A stretch of 64,000 nt of DNA, taken from the NCBI GenBank assembly GCA_947488175.1, contig CANKYO010000003.1, forward strand, positions 434,001 to 498,000. The letters run 5' to 3'. This document shows, one piece after another, positions 45,309 through 54,995 of this stretch. Positions within the stretch are counted from its first letter, which is position 1. Each line of letters opens with the position of its first letter. The notes beneath the pieces were generated by a model that worked only from the letters and a program-made list of their open reading frames with translations, did not search any database and was not told the origin of the DNA. This DNA is from an uncultured Paracoccaceae bacterium. GTDB lineage: Bacteria; Pseudomonadota; Alphaproteobacteria; Rhodobacterales; Rhodobacteraceae. Both the position numbers and the translations under genes were made by a program.

Positions 45309-46415
45309 TCACAATGGCCTGGTCTTGGACAACCACACCTTCAGCCCTCCGTGGGGGATGGCTGGCCCTTTGGGGCCGAAGGGGAGGCCGGTGGCTTTGG
45401 CCAGCCCGGCGTCGTTGGTGACGATCCCGACCCGCCAGCCTGTGAACCGTGATTTGAGCGTTTCCCCCAGCCCCGCATAGACCCTGTAGAGCATTTTCGG
45501 ATTGCCGATCCGTCCGCCGTAGGGTGGGTTGCAGATGATCAGGCCAGGTGGGCCTTCGGGTGGCTGGATGTCGCTGGCGTTGAGGTTCTGGAAGGTGATC
45601 AGGTGGCCGACGCCTGCCCGTTCGGCGTTGGCGGTCGCCATGCGCACGGCGCCTGCGTCGCGGTCGGAGCCGTGGAAGTGGCTCGTCGGATGGGTGGTTT
45701 CACCCTTCTTGCGCATCTCGGCCCATGTGTCGGGTTTGAAGCTGGCGAGCTGTTCGAAGGCGAAGGACCGGGTGCGGCCGGGGTGCAGCCCGGCGGCGAT
45801 CTCTGCCGCTTCGATCAAGAAGGTGCCGGAGCCGCACATGGGGTCGAGCACGGGTTCGCGCCCGGTATAGCCGCATTCGCGCAGCATCAGTGCTGCCAGC
45901 GTTTCGCGCATGGGGGCCTTGCCCACGGCCTCTTTGTGCCCGCGCTTGTGGAGGCTTTCGCCGGATGTGTCGACGCTGAGTGTGACCCGGTTGTCGTCGA
46001 TCCGCGCCTTGATGGCGATGGGGGCGTCGGCGCTGATCTGGTATCCTTGCGCCTTGATCGCATTTTCGATCCGCTGGGTGGCGGCGCCAGCGTGGTAGAT
46101 CTTGGATTTGCGGGATGTCGCGACCTCGACCCGCACGGGCACGTCCGTCCGCAGCACGTCGCCCCAGGGAAATTTACGCGCCCGTTTATCGAGTTGGGCG
46201 AGGTGGAAGGCCATGAAGGACCCGATCCGCGCCAGTACCCGTGTGGCCCCGCGCATGGTCAGGTTGGCCCGCCAGACATCCGCCCATGTGCCGGTGATCG
46301 TGACCCCGCCGGGCGTGACTTTCGCATCGGCAAAGCCGTTTTCATGTGCCTCGGCCAGCAGGGCCTGTTCCAGCCCCGGGGTCGCGGTCATGAAAATCTC
46401 GAACCTGTCTGTCAT
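45309..46415 (-). CDS. THUMP-domain class I RNA methyltransferase (RlmL/TrmN-like)
   Basis: A 368-residue SAM-dependent RNA methyltransferase. A ferredoxin-like plus THUMP region (about 1-150) is followed by KAPMRETLAALMLRECGY (about 164-181), then VLDPMCGSGTFLIEAAEIAAG (about 187-207, AdoMet site) and the catalytic IICNPPYGGRIG (about 295-306), typical of N2-guanine methyltransferases such as the RlmL N-terminal half. The frame extends to 46568, but ATG 46415 (MTDRFEIFMTATPG) starts the family. It probably modifies 23S rRNA; the exact base is not assignable. Confidence 0.9.
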   Translation of the reverse strand: MTDRFEIFMTATPGLEQALLAEAHENGFADAKVTPGGVTITGTWADVWRANLTMRGATRVLARIGSFMAFHLAQLDKRARKFPWGDVLRTDVPVRVEVATSRKSKIYHAGAATQRIENAIKAQGYQISADAPIAIKARIDDNRVTLSVDTSGESLHKRGHKEAVGKAPMRETLAALMLRECGYTGREPVLDPMCGSGTFLIEAAEIAAGLHPGRTRSFAFEQLASFKPDTWAEMRKKGETTHPTSHFHGSDRDAGAVRMATANAERAGVGHLITFQNLNASDIQPPEGPPGLIICNPPYGGRIGNPKMLYRVYAGLGETLKSRFTGWRVGIVTNDAGLAKATGLPFGPKGPAIPHGGLKVWLSKTRPL

Positions 46416-46678
46416 TGGAGGTGCATAGTGGTAAGCCTGTGGCGCGCGCAAGGGTGGGTGGCCGATGATGGATGACGGGTCTCTGGGGGCTATCCCAGTG
46501 GGTTTGCCGAACACGCGTTCATTGTGACCGGCTGATCCTTTGGGTTGTAGCAATTTTTTGCCTGCCAATCAGGCAGCGATCAGCGCCTTATTGCCCTGAA
46601 ACAGGGTCTTCGCCTGTCTCCTTTGCCCGCGTTGCATGGGCTGCTTACAACCAACGGCGGGGCGCTTGGAGAGACACA

Positions 46679-47185
46679 ATGAAATATCATCTTTCGGTCC
46701 TGGCGGTCTGCGCCCTCGCAGCCTGTGGCAGCAGCAGCGGTGGATCCAGCACGTCAACGATGGGTGCATCGAATTTGCAGGCCACGCCGTCGGTACCCAG
46801 CGCGCCCACCAATCAGAGCTTTGCGGGTCTGCTGAACAATGCCCGGGCCGGCAGTGGCGCCGGTGCTGTCAGCTATGACGCCCGTCTGGGTGCGGCTGCC
46901 CAGGGCCATGCCAATGACATGTTGGCCAATAACTACTTCAGTCATACCGGGCGCAACGGGTCGAGCGCTGGTGATCGCATCAGGGCGCAGGGCTATAACT
47001 GGCGGACCTATGGCGAGAATATCGCCCGTGGTCAGCAGACCGAGGCGGATGTGTTCCAGGCCTGGCAGAATTCCAGCGGCCACAGGCGCAACAACCTGAA
47101 CCCGAATTTCGAGGATTTTGGTCTGGCGAAGGCCGGGTCGGGGTCAAACAAGTATTGGGTTCTGGTGCTGGCGACCGAGCGTTAG
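46679..47185 (+). CDS. CAP-domain lipoprotein
   Basis: A 168-residue secreted protein. The signal sequence ends in a lipobox LAAC (Cys19), followed by a Ser-rich linker. The CAP/SCP domain occupies about 48-168, with HANDMLANNYFSHTGRNG and YGENIARGQQTEADVFQAWQNSSGHRRNNLNPNF containing the conserved His, Glu and His of the family. Function is unknown; CAP proteins are often extracellular binding or hydrolase modules. A paralogue lies at 48745, and the TPR/barrel gene between them is convergent and overlaps this stop by four bases. Confidence 0.88.
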   Translation: MKYHLSVLAVCALAACGSSSGGSSTSTMGASNLQATPSVPSAPTNQSFAGLLNNARAGSGAGAVSYDARLGAAAQGHANDMLANNYFSHTGRNGSSAGDRIRAQGYNWRTYGENIARGQQTEADVFQAWQNSSGHRRNNLNPNFEDFGLAKAGSGSNKYWVLVLATER

Positions 47186-48528
47186 AAGTTTGATGAAATC
47201 CCGACACGCGCCTGCAGTTGTGAACTGGTGAACTGATCCACATTGGATTTGGTTCGCCGTGCGGAGACCGACACGCTGGGCGAAAAGCCGAAGTAGCTGA
47301 TATCCTCAAAGACAACCGTGCCGCCGATGCTGGCATAATCGTCCCGGCGACCATCGAGTGAGAGCGAGAATTCCTTGTATTCGGTGTGCCCCACGCCGAC
47401 GGAGAAAGACCATTTAGTGCCCAATATTGCCTGATCGAAACCGTAGCCCAGCGTCAATTGGGTGTCGGTGAAGTTTTCTTCGATATCGTTGGCATCGTTG
47501 AACAGCCCGGTCACGGACACATCCAGCCGATCATTGTTGGGAAGTGTCTGGGTGTATAGCAGCCCGAGCGTATAGATGAACCGGTCAGGAAATCTGTCGT
47601 CGATCAGTTTGCGTTCTTCCAGTTGCCCGATGACACCGAAGACGGCTGACGGCCCCATCTTCATATCCTGCCGCAGTGACACTCGCCAGTTGTTCCACAA
47701 CAGGTCCCCGCTATACCACACCCGGCCCAGCCCAAATGACAGGCTTGTCGGTCCTTCGGGCGAGACCAGCCATTCCTGATTGATCGAGATATCGGCCAGC
47801 GCCAAGGCATAGTCACTGCCTGATAGGTCAGGCACCCGATCTTGCGTATCTTCCGACAGGGTGTAAGTCCGCCCAAACACGTAGAGGCCCAGAGACGTGC
47901 GTTGCCGGTCGGAACTGGCAATCCTGTACGAGAGTTGCGCATCGCCTGAATACTCGATCCCCGACAGCGCCACGCTGCTGGGGGGCAGTCCGAATTCGAT
48001 GTCCAGCCCTTCGAGCCTGAACGTGTCGCTGTCCGCCCCGTTATTAATGTTATCGGATGGTGCTGCGTTGAAATTGAACTGTGCGGAAAGCGGGTTTTCT
48101 TCGCGGATTCGGCTGAATTCGGTGACGATGGTCGCCGCGTCCTCGCTTGAGCCGATGTGGTTGGCCGCCTGCCGCAGCCACCATTCGGCCCGCACATATT
48201 GCCGTGCCGCAAACCGTGCCCCGCCAGCCAGACGGGCCGATTGCAGCTTTTCCTCCCGGGTTTGCGCGATGCGGTAAGCCTGGCCAGCAGTTCGGGCGGC
48301 CTCTGGATGCTGTCCCAGCTCCGATAGGGCTAAAGCCCGCAAGAAGAGTGCGGCGAAATTGTTGGGGGATTGTTCCAGGGCGGCATCGCTCAGCGTCAGC
48401 GCGGTTGCCGGATCACCCCCGGTTAAGGCCGTTTCCGCGTCCAGCACGATCTGGTCGGTCGCGGTCTGCGCAAACGCCGTCGTGGCACACAGCGCGATGA
48501 CACCGCTGAGACGACAAAGAAAGTTCAT
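47182..48528 (-). CDS. TPR-containing outer-membrane beta-barrel protein, SLAM-like
   Basis: A 448-residue protein with a signal peptide (cleavage after AFAQ), TPR-like helices at about 25-135 (ALTGGDPATALTLSDAALEQSPNNFAALFLRALAL) and a C-terminal half (about 150-448) of alternating amphipathic strands ending in Phe, the signature of an outer-membrane barrel. This TPR plus 14-strand-like layout resembles surface lipoprotein assembly modifiers (SLAM, DUF560), which flip lipoproteins to the cell surface. It lies between two CAP lipoprotein genes, attractive as substrates. The family call is by architecture and not certain. Confidence 0.7.
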   Translation of the reverse strand: MNFLCRLSGVIALCATTAFAQTATDQIVLDAETALTGGDPATALTLSDAALEQSPNNFAALFLRALALSELGQHPEAARTAGQAYRIAQTREEKLQSARLAGGARFAARQYVRAEWWLRQAANHIGSSEDAATIVTEFSRIREENPLSAQFNFNAAPSDNINNGADSDTFRLEGLDIEFGLPPSSVALSGIEYSGDAQLSYRIASSDRQRTSLGLYVFGRTYTLSEDTQDRVPDLSGSDYALALADISINQEWLVSPEGPTSLSFGLGRVWYSGDLLWNNWRVSLRQDMKMGPSAVFGVIGQLEERKLIDDRFPDRFIYTLGLLYTQTLPNNDRLDVSVTGLFNDANDIEENFTDTQLTLGYGFDQAILGTKWSFSVGVGHTEYKEFSLSLDGRRDDYASIGGTVVFEDISYFGFSPSVSVSARRTKSNVDQFTSSQLQARVGISSNF

Positions 48529-48744
48529 AATCGCAAGGCCTTTTACATCATAACGCCGCTGGAATGCGCGAAACTACCGACAATTGTGACATGGGCAAGG
48601 CATCCCGCAATTGTGGCCAAAACATGGCCGCGAAACGCGTGATGTGAGCGAAATATCGCCGTAAAATCAATGCGTAACGCTGACCGCTTACGAGATGATG
48701 ATGTTGTGTCTACCACTTCTGTCTGGGGGCCCAGGAGATGATAG

Positions 48745-49275
48745 ATGAAGTACGCAATTTCTTTGGTGGCCCTTTGCCTGCTGCCAGCATGTATGGGTGG
48801 CGGGTCGGACGGACCATCGGCGCCCACAACACAGCTCAACACTGACTTTGGCACCCTGCTGAACGGGGTTCGTATGGGCAATGGCGCTGCCGCCGTTGCA
48901 TTTGACCAGCGGGTGGCGAATGCTGCACAGTCTCATGCGACCGATATGGTGGTCGACAATTACTTTGCACACGACACCCAGAACCCAACCCCGGAATGTG
49001 GAAATCCGTGTGATGCGGGTGAACGCCTGCTGGCTGAAGGTTACACCTGGAAAGTGTTTTACGAGGGCATTGGTCGCGGTAACAACCTGACACTTCAGCA
49101 ACTGCTGGATGCATGGGAGGCCGGTGGTGCCGGCGGAGACTTCAGCGTTGACGGCGACAATGGTGCGTCGAACAATATCAACCTCGCGGATTTTGAGCAT
49201 TTTGGCATCGCCAAAGCTGGACCCGATGGGAACCAACGCTGGGTTCTTCTGATGGCTGACCCAACTGACCCCTAA
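48745..49275 (+). CDS. CAP-domain lipoprotein, paralogue
   Basis: A 176-residue protein with signal [16 protein letters not shown], lipobox Cys16 and a short Gly/Ser linker. The CAP domain contains [33 protein letters not shown] (about 64-96) and YEGIGRG. It differs from the 46679 paralogue by an inserted Cys pair (ECGNPCDAG) and a weaker terminal motif ([11 protein letters not shown]). The first His and Glu are retained. It is divergent from the SLAM-like gene, and its stop overlaps the convergent methyltransferase gene by four bases. Confidence 0.85.
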   Translation: MKYAISLVALCLLPACMGGGSDGPSAPTTQLNTDFGTLLNGVRMGNGAAAVAFDQRVANAAQSHATDMVVDNYFAHDTQNPTPECGNPCDAGERLLAEGYTWKVFYEGIGRGNNLTLQQLLDAWEAGGAGGDFSVDGDNGASNNINLADFEHFGIAKAGPDGNQRWVLLMADPTDP

Positions 49276-50042
49276 GACTTCTGCGCTGTCCTCGCCGTTT
49301 CCGGTTTCGGTTTCGGCTTGGTGATCTCTTCCAAGGCCCTGAGTGGCCGCTTGACCGCCTCGCCCAGTCCCGGGCGGGTCGGCGCGGCCATTTGTTTGCT
49401 GACTTCGACGATCAGAACCCCACCGGCCACAACGAAAGGCATGTTGTGGCCGACCTTTTCCAGCAGCCCTGCCGATTTGCGCCAGAGCTTGGCAGATGAC
49501 GGCGGCTGGTAGAGCGCCGATAAGGTGTGTTCGGTGACAAAGCGGTGCTTGCGCAGTTGCGCTTCAAGCTGGCCCAGCGAATAGGGTCGCCCGTAGCCGA
49601 ACGGTGTGGCGTCTGACCGTGACCAAAGCCCGCCCCGGTTGGGCACGATGAACACCGCCCGTCCGCCGGGGCCGAGGACCCGCCAAGCCTCGTCCAGGAG
49701 CGACGATGGCGTTTCGGATGTTTCCAGCCCGTGCATCAGCACCAGTTTGTCCACATGCCCTGTTTCCAGCGGCCAGAGCGTGTCTTCGCACAACACGCTG
49801 ACATTCTGCGCATCGGGCGGCCATGGCATGACCCCTTGCGGCCCCGGCATCAGCCCGATCACCCGCCGCGCGTCTTTCAGATAGGGCCGCAGCAGGGGGA
49901 CCGCAAAGCCGAAGCCCACGACCATCTGTCCCTTGGCCTCTGGCCAGAGGTTCACCAGTTCATCCCGGATCACCTTTTGCGCAGCCCGCCCCAACGCGCT
50001 GCGGTAGTAGAAATTTCGCAGATCAAGCACGTCGAGATGCAT
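49272..50042 (-). CDS. class I SAM-dependent methyltransferase
   Basis: A 256-residue protein with the start [29 protein letters not shown], shared by a Rhodobacterales methyltransferase group often found beside gloB. The AdoMet-binding strand is [14 protein letters not shown] (about 39-52), and Methyltransf_11-like features follow: [45 protein letters not shown]. The C-terminal tail is Lys/Pro-rich. The frame extends to 50159, but ATG 50042 fits the family. Substrate unknown. It is divergent from gloB with 61 bases between. Confidence 0.82.
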   Translation of the reverse strand: MHLDVLDLRNFYYRSALGRAAQKVIRDELVNLWPEAKGQMVVGFGFAVPLLRPYLKDARRVIGLMPGPQGVMPWPPDAQNVSVLCEDTLWPLETGHVDKLVLMHGLETSETPSSLLDEAWRVLGPGGRAVFIVPNRGGLWSRSDATPFGYGRPYSLGQLEAQLRKHRFVTEHTLSALYQPPSSAKLWRKSAGLLEKVGHNMPFVVAGGVLIVEVSKQMAAPTRPGLGEAVKRPLRALEEITKPKPKPETARTAQKS

Positions 50043-50103
50043 TGCGGTTTGGGTCCCCTTGGGCGAAGCTAGGGCAAGAATACCAACAGGAGGCCGATTT
50101 ACC

Positions 50104-50880
50104 ATGCCAAACGATTTTGCCCCGATTGATATGGTGGTTGTGCCGTGCCTGTCCGACAACTATGCGTTTCTGGTCCATAACCGTGATACTGGCGAAACCG
50201 CGCTGGTCGACGCCCCCGAGGCGAAGCCCATTCAGGCCGCGTTGAAGGCCAAGGGCTGGACCCTGACCGATATTCTGATCACCCATCACCATGGCGATCA
50301 TATCGATGGTGTGTCAGAACTGCGTGAAGGCGCGCGCGTTATCGGGGCGGCGCGCGATGCGCACCGGTTGCCCCCCTTAGACGTGCAGGTCGCAGATGGA
50401 GATATGATCGAGATTTGTGGCGTTGATACGCATGTGCTGGATGTATCCGGGCACACGATTGGCCATATCGCCTATCATATGCCCGAGCCGGAACTGGCCT
50501 TTACCGCCGACAGCCTGATGGCGCTGGGCTGTGGTCGCCTGTTCGAAGGGACGGCGGCCCAGATGTGGGAAAGCCTGCAAAAACTGCGTTCATTACCGGA
50601 AGACACGATCATTTGTTCGGGTCATGAATATACCGAAACCAATGCCCGTTTTGCCCTGTCCCTTGACGCTGACAATAACGACCTTATCTCTCGTGTCGAA
50701 GGGATTGCGGCCGCGCGCGCTGCCGGACGCCCGACTGTGCCTTCCGCACTTGATGAAGAAATGCGCACGAACCCGTTTTTGCGGGCCGATGACCCTGCGT
50801 TCAAGGCTGTGCTGGGCATGGCCGATTCAACCGATGTGGATGTTTTTGCCGAGATCAGGGCACGCAAAGACAAATTTTAA
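50104..50880 (+). CDS. gloB: hydroxyacylglutathione hydrolase (glyoxalase II)
   Basis: GloB hydrolyses S-lactoylglutathione to lactate and glutathione, the second step of methylglyoxal detoxification. The 258-residue metallo-beta-lactamase-fold enzyme has the di-metal motif THHHGDH (60-66), later [25 protein letters not shown] and [14 protein letters not shown]. The ATG at 50104 follows AGGAGG. The C-terminal HAGH domain is complete. Confidence 0.94.
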   Translation: MPNDFAPIDMVVVPCLSDNYAFLVHNRDTGETALVDAPEAKPIQAALKAKGWTLTDILITHHHGDHIDGVSELREGARVIGAARDAHRLPPLDVQVADGDMIEICGVDTHVLDVSGHTIGHIAYHMPEPELAFTADSLMALGCGRLFEGTAAQMWESLQKLRSLPEDTIICSGHEYTETNARFALSLDADNNDLISRVEGIAAARAAGRPTVPSALDEEMRTNPFLRADDPAFKAVLGMADSTDVDVFAEIRARKDKF

Positions 50881-51058
50881 CCACGATGATGTGACATCGT
50901 GACCCAAAGCAGATGAATTTCTGGACTTCACGTTATTTGTGAAGCCGAATGATAAAAAAGTCCTTGAAGGTTCGCGGATAAAACCAAACCTTAAGGATAA
51001 GAGGCCACGGTTGGCGTGTGCAGTATATGCCGACCCCCGATGTGAAGGAGCACAGATC

Positions 51059-53386
51059 GTGCCATCATTTTCGACAACACTTGAGCAGTCCATTCATGGG
51101 GCCCTTGCCCTGGCAAATGCACGCAAGCACGAACTCGCCACGCTGGAGCATTTGCTGCTGGCGCTGATTGATGAACCTGACGCGGCCCGTGTGATGCGTG
51201 CCTGTTCGGTCAATCTGGATGAGTTGCGCAAGGATCTTGAACAGTTCATCGAGGATGATCTGTCGACCCTGATCACCGATGTCGAAGGGTCAGAGGCCGT
51301 ACCGACCGCCGCCTTCCAGCGGGTCATTCAGCGTGCCGCCATTCATGTGCAATCCTCCGGCCGGAACGAGGTGACAGGCGCCAATGTACTGGTCGCCATC
51401 TTTGCCGAGCGCGAAAGCAATGCTGCCTATTTCCTGCAGGAGCAGGACATGACCCGCTATGACGCGGTGAATTTCATCGCCCATGGTGTGGCCAAGGACC
51501 CTGCATTCGGGGAATCGCGCCCTGTGACGGGTTCAGCTGAAGAAGGTGAGACAGTATCGGTTGGTGCCGATGGCGATGAAAAGGAAAGCGCATTGGCGAA
51601 GTACTGCGTTGACCTGAACGCCAAGGCCACAAAAGGCGATGTTGATCCGTTGATCGGCCGAGCGCATGAGGTAGAGCGCTGCATTCAGGTGCTGTGTCGT
51701 CGTCGCAAGAACAACCCGCTATTGGTGGGTGACCCTGGCGTCGGAAAGACTGCGATTGCGGAAGGTTTGGCCTTCAAGATCGTGAATGGCGAAACGCCGG
51801 AGGTGTTGGCCTCTGCCACGATCTATAGCCTTGATATGGGCGCGCTGCTGGCCGGAACCCGCTATCGCGGTGATTTCGAGGAACGGTTGAAGGCCGTGAT
51901 GTCCGAGATGGAAAATCACCCGGATGCGGTGCTGTTCATTGATGAAATCCATACTGTCATCGGTGCTGGTGCGACTTCTGGTGGGGCGATGGATGCATCG
52001 AACCTGCTGAAACCTGCGTTGCAGGGCGGCAAGCTGCGCTGCATGGGGTCGACCACCTACAAGGAATTCCGCCAGCATTTCGAAAAGGATCGCGCATTGT
52101 CCCGCCGGTTCCAGAAGATTGATGTGACCGAACCTTCGGTGCCGGACTCGATCAAGATCCTGCAGGGGTTGAAGCCCTACTTCGAAGAGCATCACAGCAT
52201 CAAATACACCGCTGATGCGATCAAGACGGCTGTGGAGTTGTCGGCGCGCTATATCAACGACCGCAAATTGCCCGACAAGGCGATTGACGTGATTGATGAG
52301 GCGGGTGCGGCCCAGCATCTGGTTGCGGAATCGAAGCGTCGCAAGACGATTGGCACCAAAGAGATCGAGAATGTGGTCGCCAAGATCGCCCGCATTCCGC
52401 CCAAGAACGTGTCGAAAGATGATGCCGAGGTGCTGAAAGATCTGGAGAAGACACTGAAGCGCGTGGTCTTTGGTCAGGATACGGCTATCGAGGCGCTGTC
52501 ATCTGCCATCAAACTGGCGCGGGCTGGTCTGCGTGAGCCTGAAAAGCCTATCGGCAACTACCTGTTCGCGGGTCCGACCGGTGTGGGTAAAACCGAGGTG
52601 GCCAAGCAGTTGGCCAGCACACTGGGCGTAGAGCTGCTGCGCTTTGACATGTCGGAATATATGGAAAAGCACGCGGTTTCGCGTCTGATTGGTGCGCCTC
52701 CGGGCTATGTCGGTTTTGATCAGGGTGGCATGCTGACCGATGGGGTCGATCAGAACCCGCATTGCGTGCTGCTGCTGGATGAGATGGAAAAGGCGCACCC
52801 AGATGTCTACAACATCCTGCTGCAGGTGATGGATCACGGGAAGCTGACCGACCATAACGGCCGGACGACAGATTTCCGCAATGTGATCCTCATCATGACG
52901 TCGAACGCGGGTGCGGCTGAAATGTCAAAGAACGCCATGGGCTTTGGCCGTGAGGCACGGACAGGTGAAGATACGGCGGCGATCGAACGCACATTCACAC
53001 CGGAATTCCGGAACCGTCTCGATGCGATCATCAGCTTTGGTGCTTTGCCGAAACCGGTGATCATGCAGGTGGTCGAGAAGTTTGTGCTGCAGCTTGAAGC
53101 GCAGTTGATCGACCGCAATGTGCATATCGAACTGACACCTGCTGCTGCCGAATGGCTGGCCGACAAGGGCTATGATGAGAAGATGGGCGCGCGGCCGCTG
53201 GGCCGTGTCATCCAAGAGCACATCAAGAAGCCGCTGGCCGAAGAACTGCTGTTCGGCAAGCTTGTCAAAGGCGGAATCGTCAAGGTTGGCGTCAAGAAGG
53301 GCGCGCTTGAGCTGAAATATCTGGAGCCCGAGCAAGGCAAGATCACCGACAAGGGTGACAAGCCGCCGTTGCTGACCGCCGATTGA
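51059..53386 (+). CDS. clpA: ATP-dependent Clp protease ATPase subunit ClpA
   Basis: ClpA is a double-AAA+ unfoldase that feeds substrates to ClpP. The 775-residue protein has the N-terminal Clp repeat ([35 protein letters not shown]), Walker A GDPGVGKT (about 222-229) and GPTGVGKT (about 504-511) with matching Walker B LFIDEIHT and LLLDEMEK. I chose GTG at 51059 because AAGGAG lies eight bases upstream and MPSFS is the family start; an upstream frame to 50939 is not conserved. The usual neighbour clpS is not seen in the preceding 180 bases. A terminator follows. Confidence 0.95.
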   Translation: MPSFSTTLEQSIHGALALANARKHELATLEHLLLALIDEPDAARVMRACSVNLDELRKDLEQFIEDDLSTLITDVEGSEAVPTAAFQRVIQRAAIHVQSSGRNEVTGANVLVAIFAERESNAAYFLQEQDMTRYDAVNFIAHGVAKDPAFGESRPVTGSAEEGETVSVGADGDEKESALAKYCVDLNAKATKGDVDPLIGRAHEVERCIQVLCRRRKNNPLLVGDPGVGKTAIAEGLAFKIVNGETPEVLASATIYSLDMGALLAGTRYRGDFEERLKAVMSEMENHPDAVLFIDEIHTVIGAGATSGGAMDASNLLKPALQGGKLRCMGSTTYKEFRQHFEKDRALSRRFQKIDVTEPSVPDSIKILQGLKPYFEEHHSIKYTADAIKTAVELSARYINDRKLPDKAIDVIDEAGAAQHLVAESKRRKTIGTKEIENVVAKIARIPPKNVSKDDAEVLKDLEKTLKRVVFGQDTAIEALSSAIKLARAGLREPEKPIGNYLFAGPTGVGKTEVAKQLASTLGVELLRFDMSEYMEKHAVSRLIGAPPGYVGFDQGGMLTDGVDQNPHCVLLLDEMEKAHPDVYNILLQVMDHGKLTDHNGRTTDFRNVILIMTSNAGAAEMSKNAMGFGREARTGEDTAAIERTFTPEFRNRLDAIISFGALPKPVIMQVVEKFVLQLEAQLIDRNVHIELTPAAAEWLADKGYDEKMGARPLGRVIQEHIKKPLAEELLFGKLVKGGIVKVGVKKGALELKYLEPEQGKITDKGDKPPLLTAD

Positions 53387-53416
53387 CGCAAGGGTGCGAC
53401 ACAAGAAACAACAACG

Positions 53417-53446
53417 GCCCGGCGGCATCCCCGCCGGGCTTCTTTC
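53417..53446 (+). terminator. intrinsic terminator of clpA
   Basis: Perfect 9-bp stem GCCCGGCGG-catcc-CCGCCGGGC followed by TTCTTT, 31 bases after the clpA stop. It ends exactly where the next open frame starts. Confidence 0.88.
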
Positions 53447-53695
53447 ATGAACCGCGTTGAAGCCTACGACATTTTGCGAAAGCATATCGATTTGTTCGTC
53501 ACGTATTGTGCCGACAGGTCGCTCGAAGAAGACGTGCAGGGCGCAAGCGGAATCTGGTACCGGGTCGAAATCAAGGTCGTATCTGGCGCTGATGGTGAAG
53601 AGGTGCATGCCCTGATCCATGACCACAATTCCCACTGGTTCACGATGATCGAGGAACGGGTGCGTTATCAGCGCAGGACGCTTCACTCCGACTAG
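53447..53695 (+). CDS. hypothetical 82-residue protein after clpA
   Basis: A small soluble acidic protein (MNRVEAYDILRKHIDLFVTYCADRSLEEDVQGAS...), with a YRVEIKVVSGADGEEVHALIHDHNSHWFTMIEERV core that reads like a compact alpha/beta fold. The ATG follows the clpA terminator directly and no Shine-Dalgarno sequence is visible, because the hairpin occupies its place. Translation may depend on opening of the hairpin or on a leaderless transcript. I do not recognise the family. Confidence 0.6.
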   Translation: MNRVEAYDILRKHIDLFVTYCADRSLEEDVQGASGIWYRVEIKVVSGADGEEVHALIHDHNSHWFTMIEERVRYQRRTLHSD

Positions 53696-54149
53696 GGAGA
53701 ATAATCAAAGTCGGGTGGAACGCTACGACAGGTTTGCAGGGTCGATGCGGCGACCGGACGAGCCCAAATAGATCGCACCATCTACATGCAACGTGACACA
53801 GTGCGGACTTTCCCTGAAAGCCTGTCTTCATGTGGGACGTCTCGCGCCTTTGACGCGATGCAACGGATTTGCTGAATCGTATCAACGCGCCGCTTGACGC
53901 AATATTGGTCCAAACGTCTTGCATTTCTGACTCAGAACGGACCTACGCCGCAGGATGTGATGGGGTCGGCAAAGCGGGACAATCCCGACTTTCATTGCGA
54001 GAACCGCAACGACCGCTTGCGAACATTGACCGATATCCGACATTCCGTTGCCGGCAATAAAACCGTGCTAGTTTTGACAGACTTTGTGCCACAAACGATG
54101 CTCGGAGCGAACCGGATCTGCTGAGTGCAGCGGGTGTCCCGAAGGTCAG
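53696..54149. other. non-coding gap between clpA locus and siderophore importer
   Basis: About 450 bases. Short frames (53869-54060, 53894-54124) have no ribosome-binding site and no protein-like composition. I see no tRNA, strong terminator or recognised repeat. It may carry remnants of lost genes. Confidence 0.5.
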
Positions 54150-54995
54150 TTATTCTAAAGCATCTGCTTTTTGCGCACTCAAATTGGTGTTGCCTTCGGA
54201 TTTGCCAATCCTGCCAAGCAGCGGCACGACCAACGGCAGATTGCTGTCGGGGCGGGTCATCACCGCACAGGGAATGTCGAACACTGTCTCGATGTTCTGA
54301 GAGGTCAGAACCTCTTTGACCGGACCTTCCGCCGCGACTTGGCCTGATTTGAACAGCACAATCCGATCCGCAACGGTGGCCGCCATGTTTAGATCATGAA
54401 GCACGATCACCACCGTCTTGCCGCCGTTCCGCGCCATCTGGCGCACCAGTGACAGCGTCGACAGCGCATGAGAGATATCGAGGTGGTTGGTCGGCTCGTC
54501 CAAAAAAATAACCGGCGATTGCTGGGCCAGCACCATGGCCAGCCATGCCCGCTGTGCTTGGCCGCCGGACAGGTTTGCCAGCGGCGTTTCAGCCAGCGCC
54601 ACCATGGTGGTCGCGCGCAAGGCGGTGTCGATCGCGGTGTGATCACCGATGTCGAGCCCGGCGAAGGGTTTGCGGTGGGCATAGCGGCCAAGTGCCACCA
54701 GATCGCGCACGCGCATCTCCTCGGGCGCCGTGGGCGTCTGCCCCAGCATCGCGACCGTGCGGGCCAAGCCCTTGGCGCTCCATTGTCCGAGCGGCATGGC
54801 GTCGAGGATCACCTCGCCTGCCGACAGTGGCTGGATGCCCCGCATCGCCTTAAGCACCGTCGACTTGCCGCAGCCGTTGGGCCCGCACAGCGCTGTGACC
54901 TCGCCCTTGGGGATTGACAGCGTGAGACCGTTGAAAACCGTCATATCACGGTAGCCCATGATGCCCGCGTCGATGGTGATAAGAGGCTCAGGCAT
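54150..54995 (-). CDS. siderophore-type ABC transporter ATP-binding protein (FecE/FepC family)
   Basis: A 281-residue ATPase with Walker A GPNGCGKS (38-45), signature LSGGQAQRAW, Walker B VIFLDEPTNHLDI and the D-loop and H-loop (VVIVLHDLNMAA) of the Fe3+-siderophore/B12 group. The ATG at 54995 overlaps the preceding permease by eight bases. It completes the permease-permease-ATPase set, divergent from the binding-protein gene at 57042. No outer-membrane TonB receptor is in the window. Confidence 0.92.
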   Translation of the reverse strand: MPEPLITIDAGIMGYRDMTVFNGLTLSIPKGEVTALCGPNGCGKSTVLKAMRGIQPLSAGEVILDAMPLGQWSAKGLARTVAMLGQTPTAPEEMRVRDLVALGRYAHRKPFAGLDIGDHTAIDTALRATTMVALAETPLANLSGGQAQRAWLAMVLAQQSPVIFLDEPTNHLDISHALSTLSLVRQMARNGGKTVVIVLHDLNMAATVADRIVLFKSGQVAAEGPVKEVLTSQNIETVFDIPCAVMTRPDSNLPLVVPLLGRIGKSEGNTNLSAQKADALE

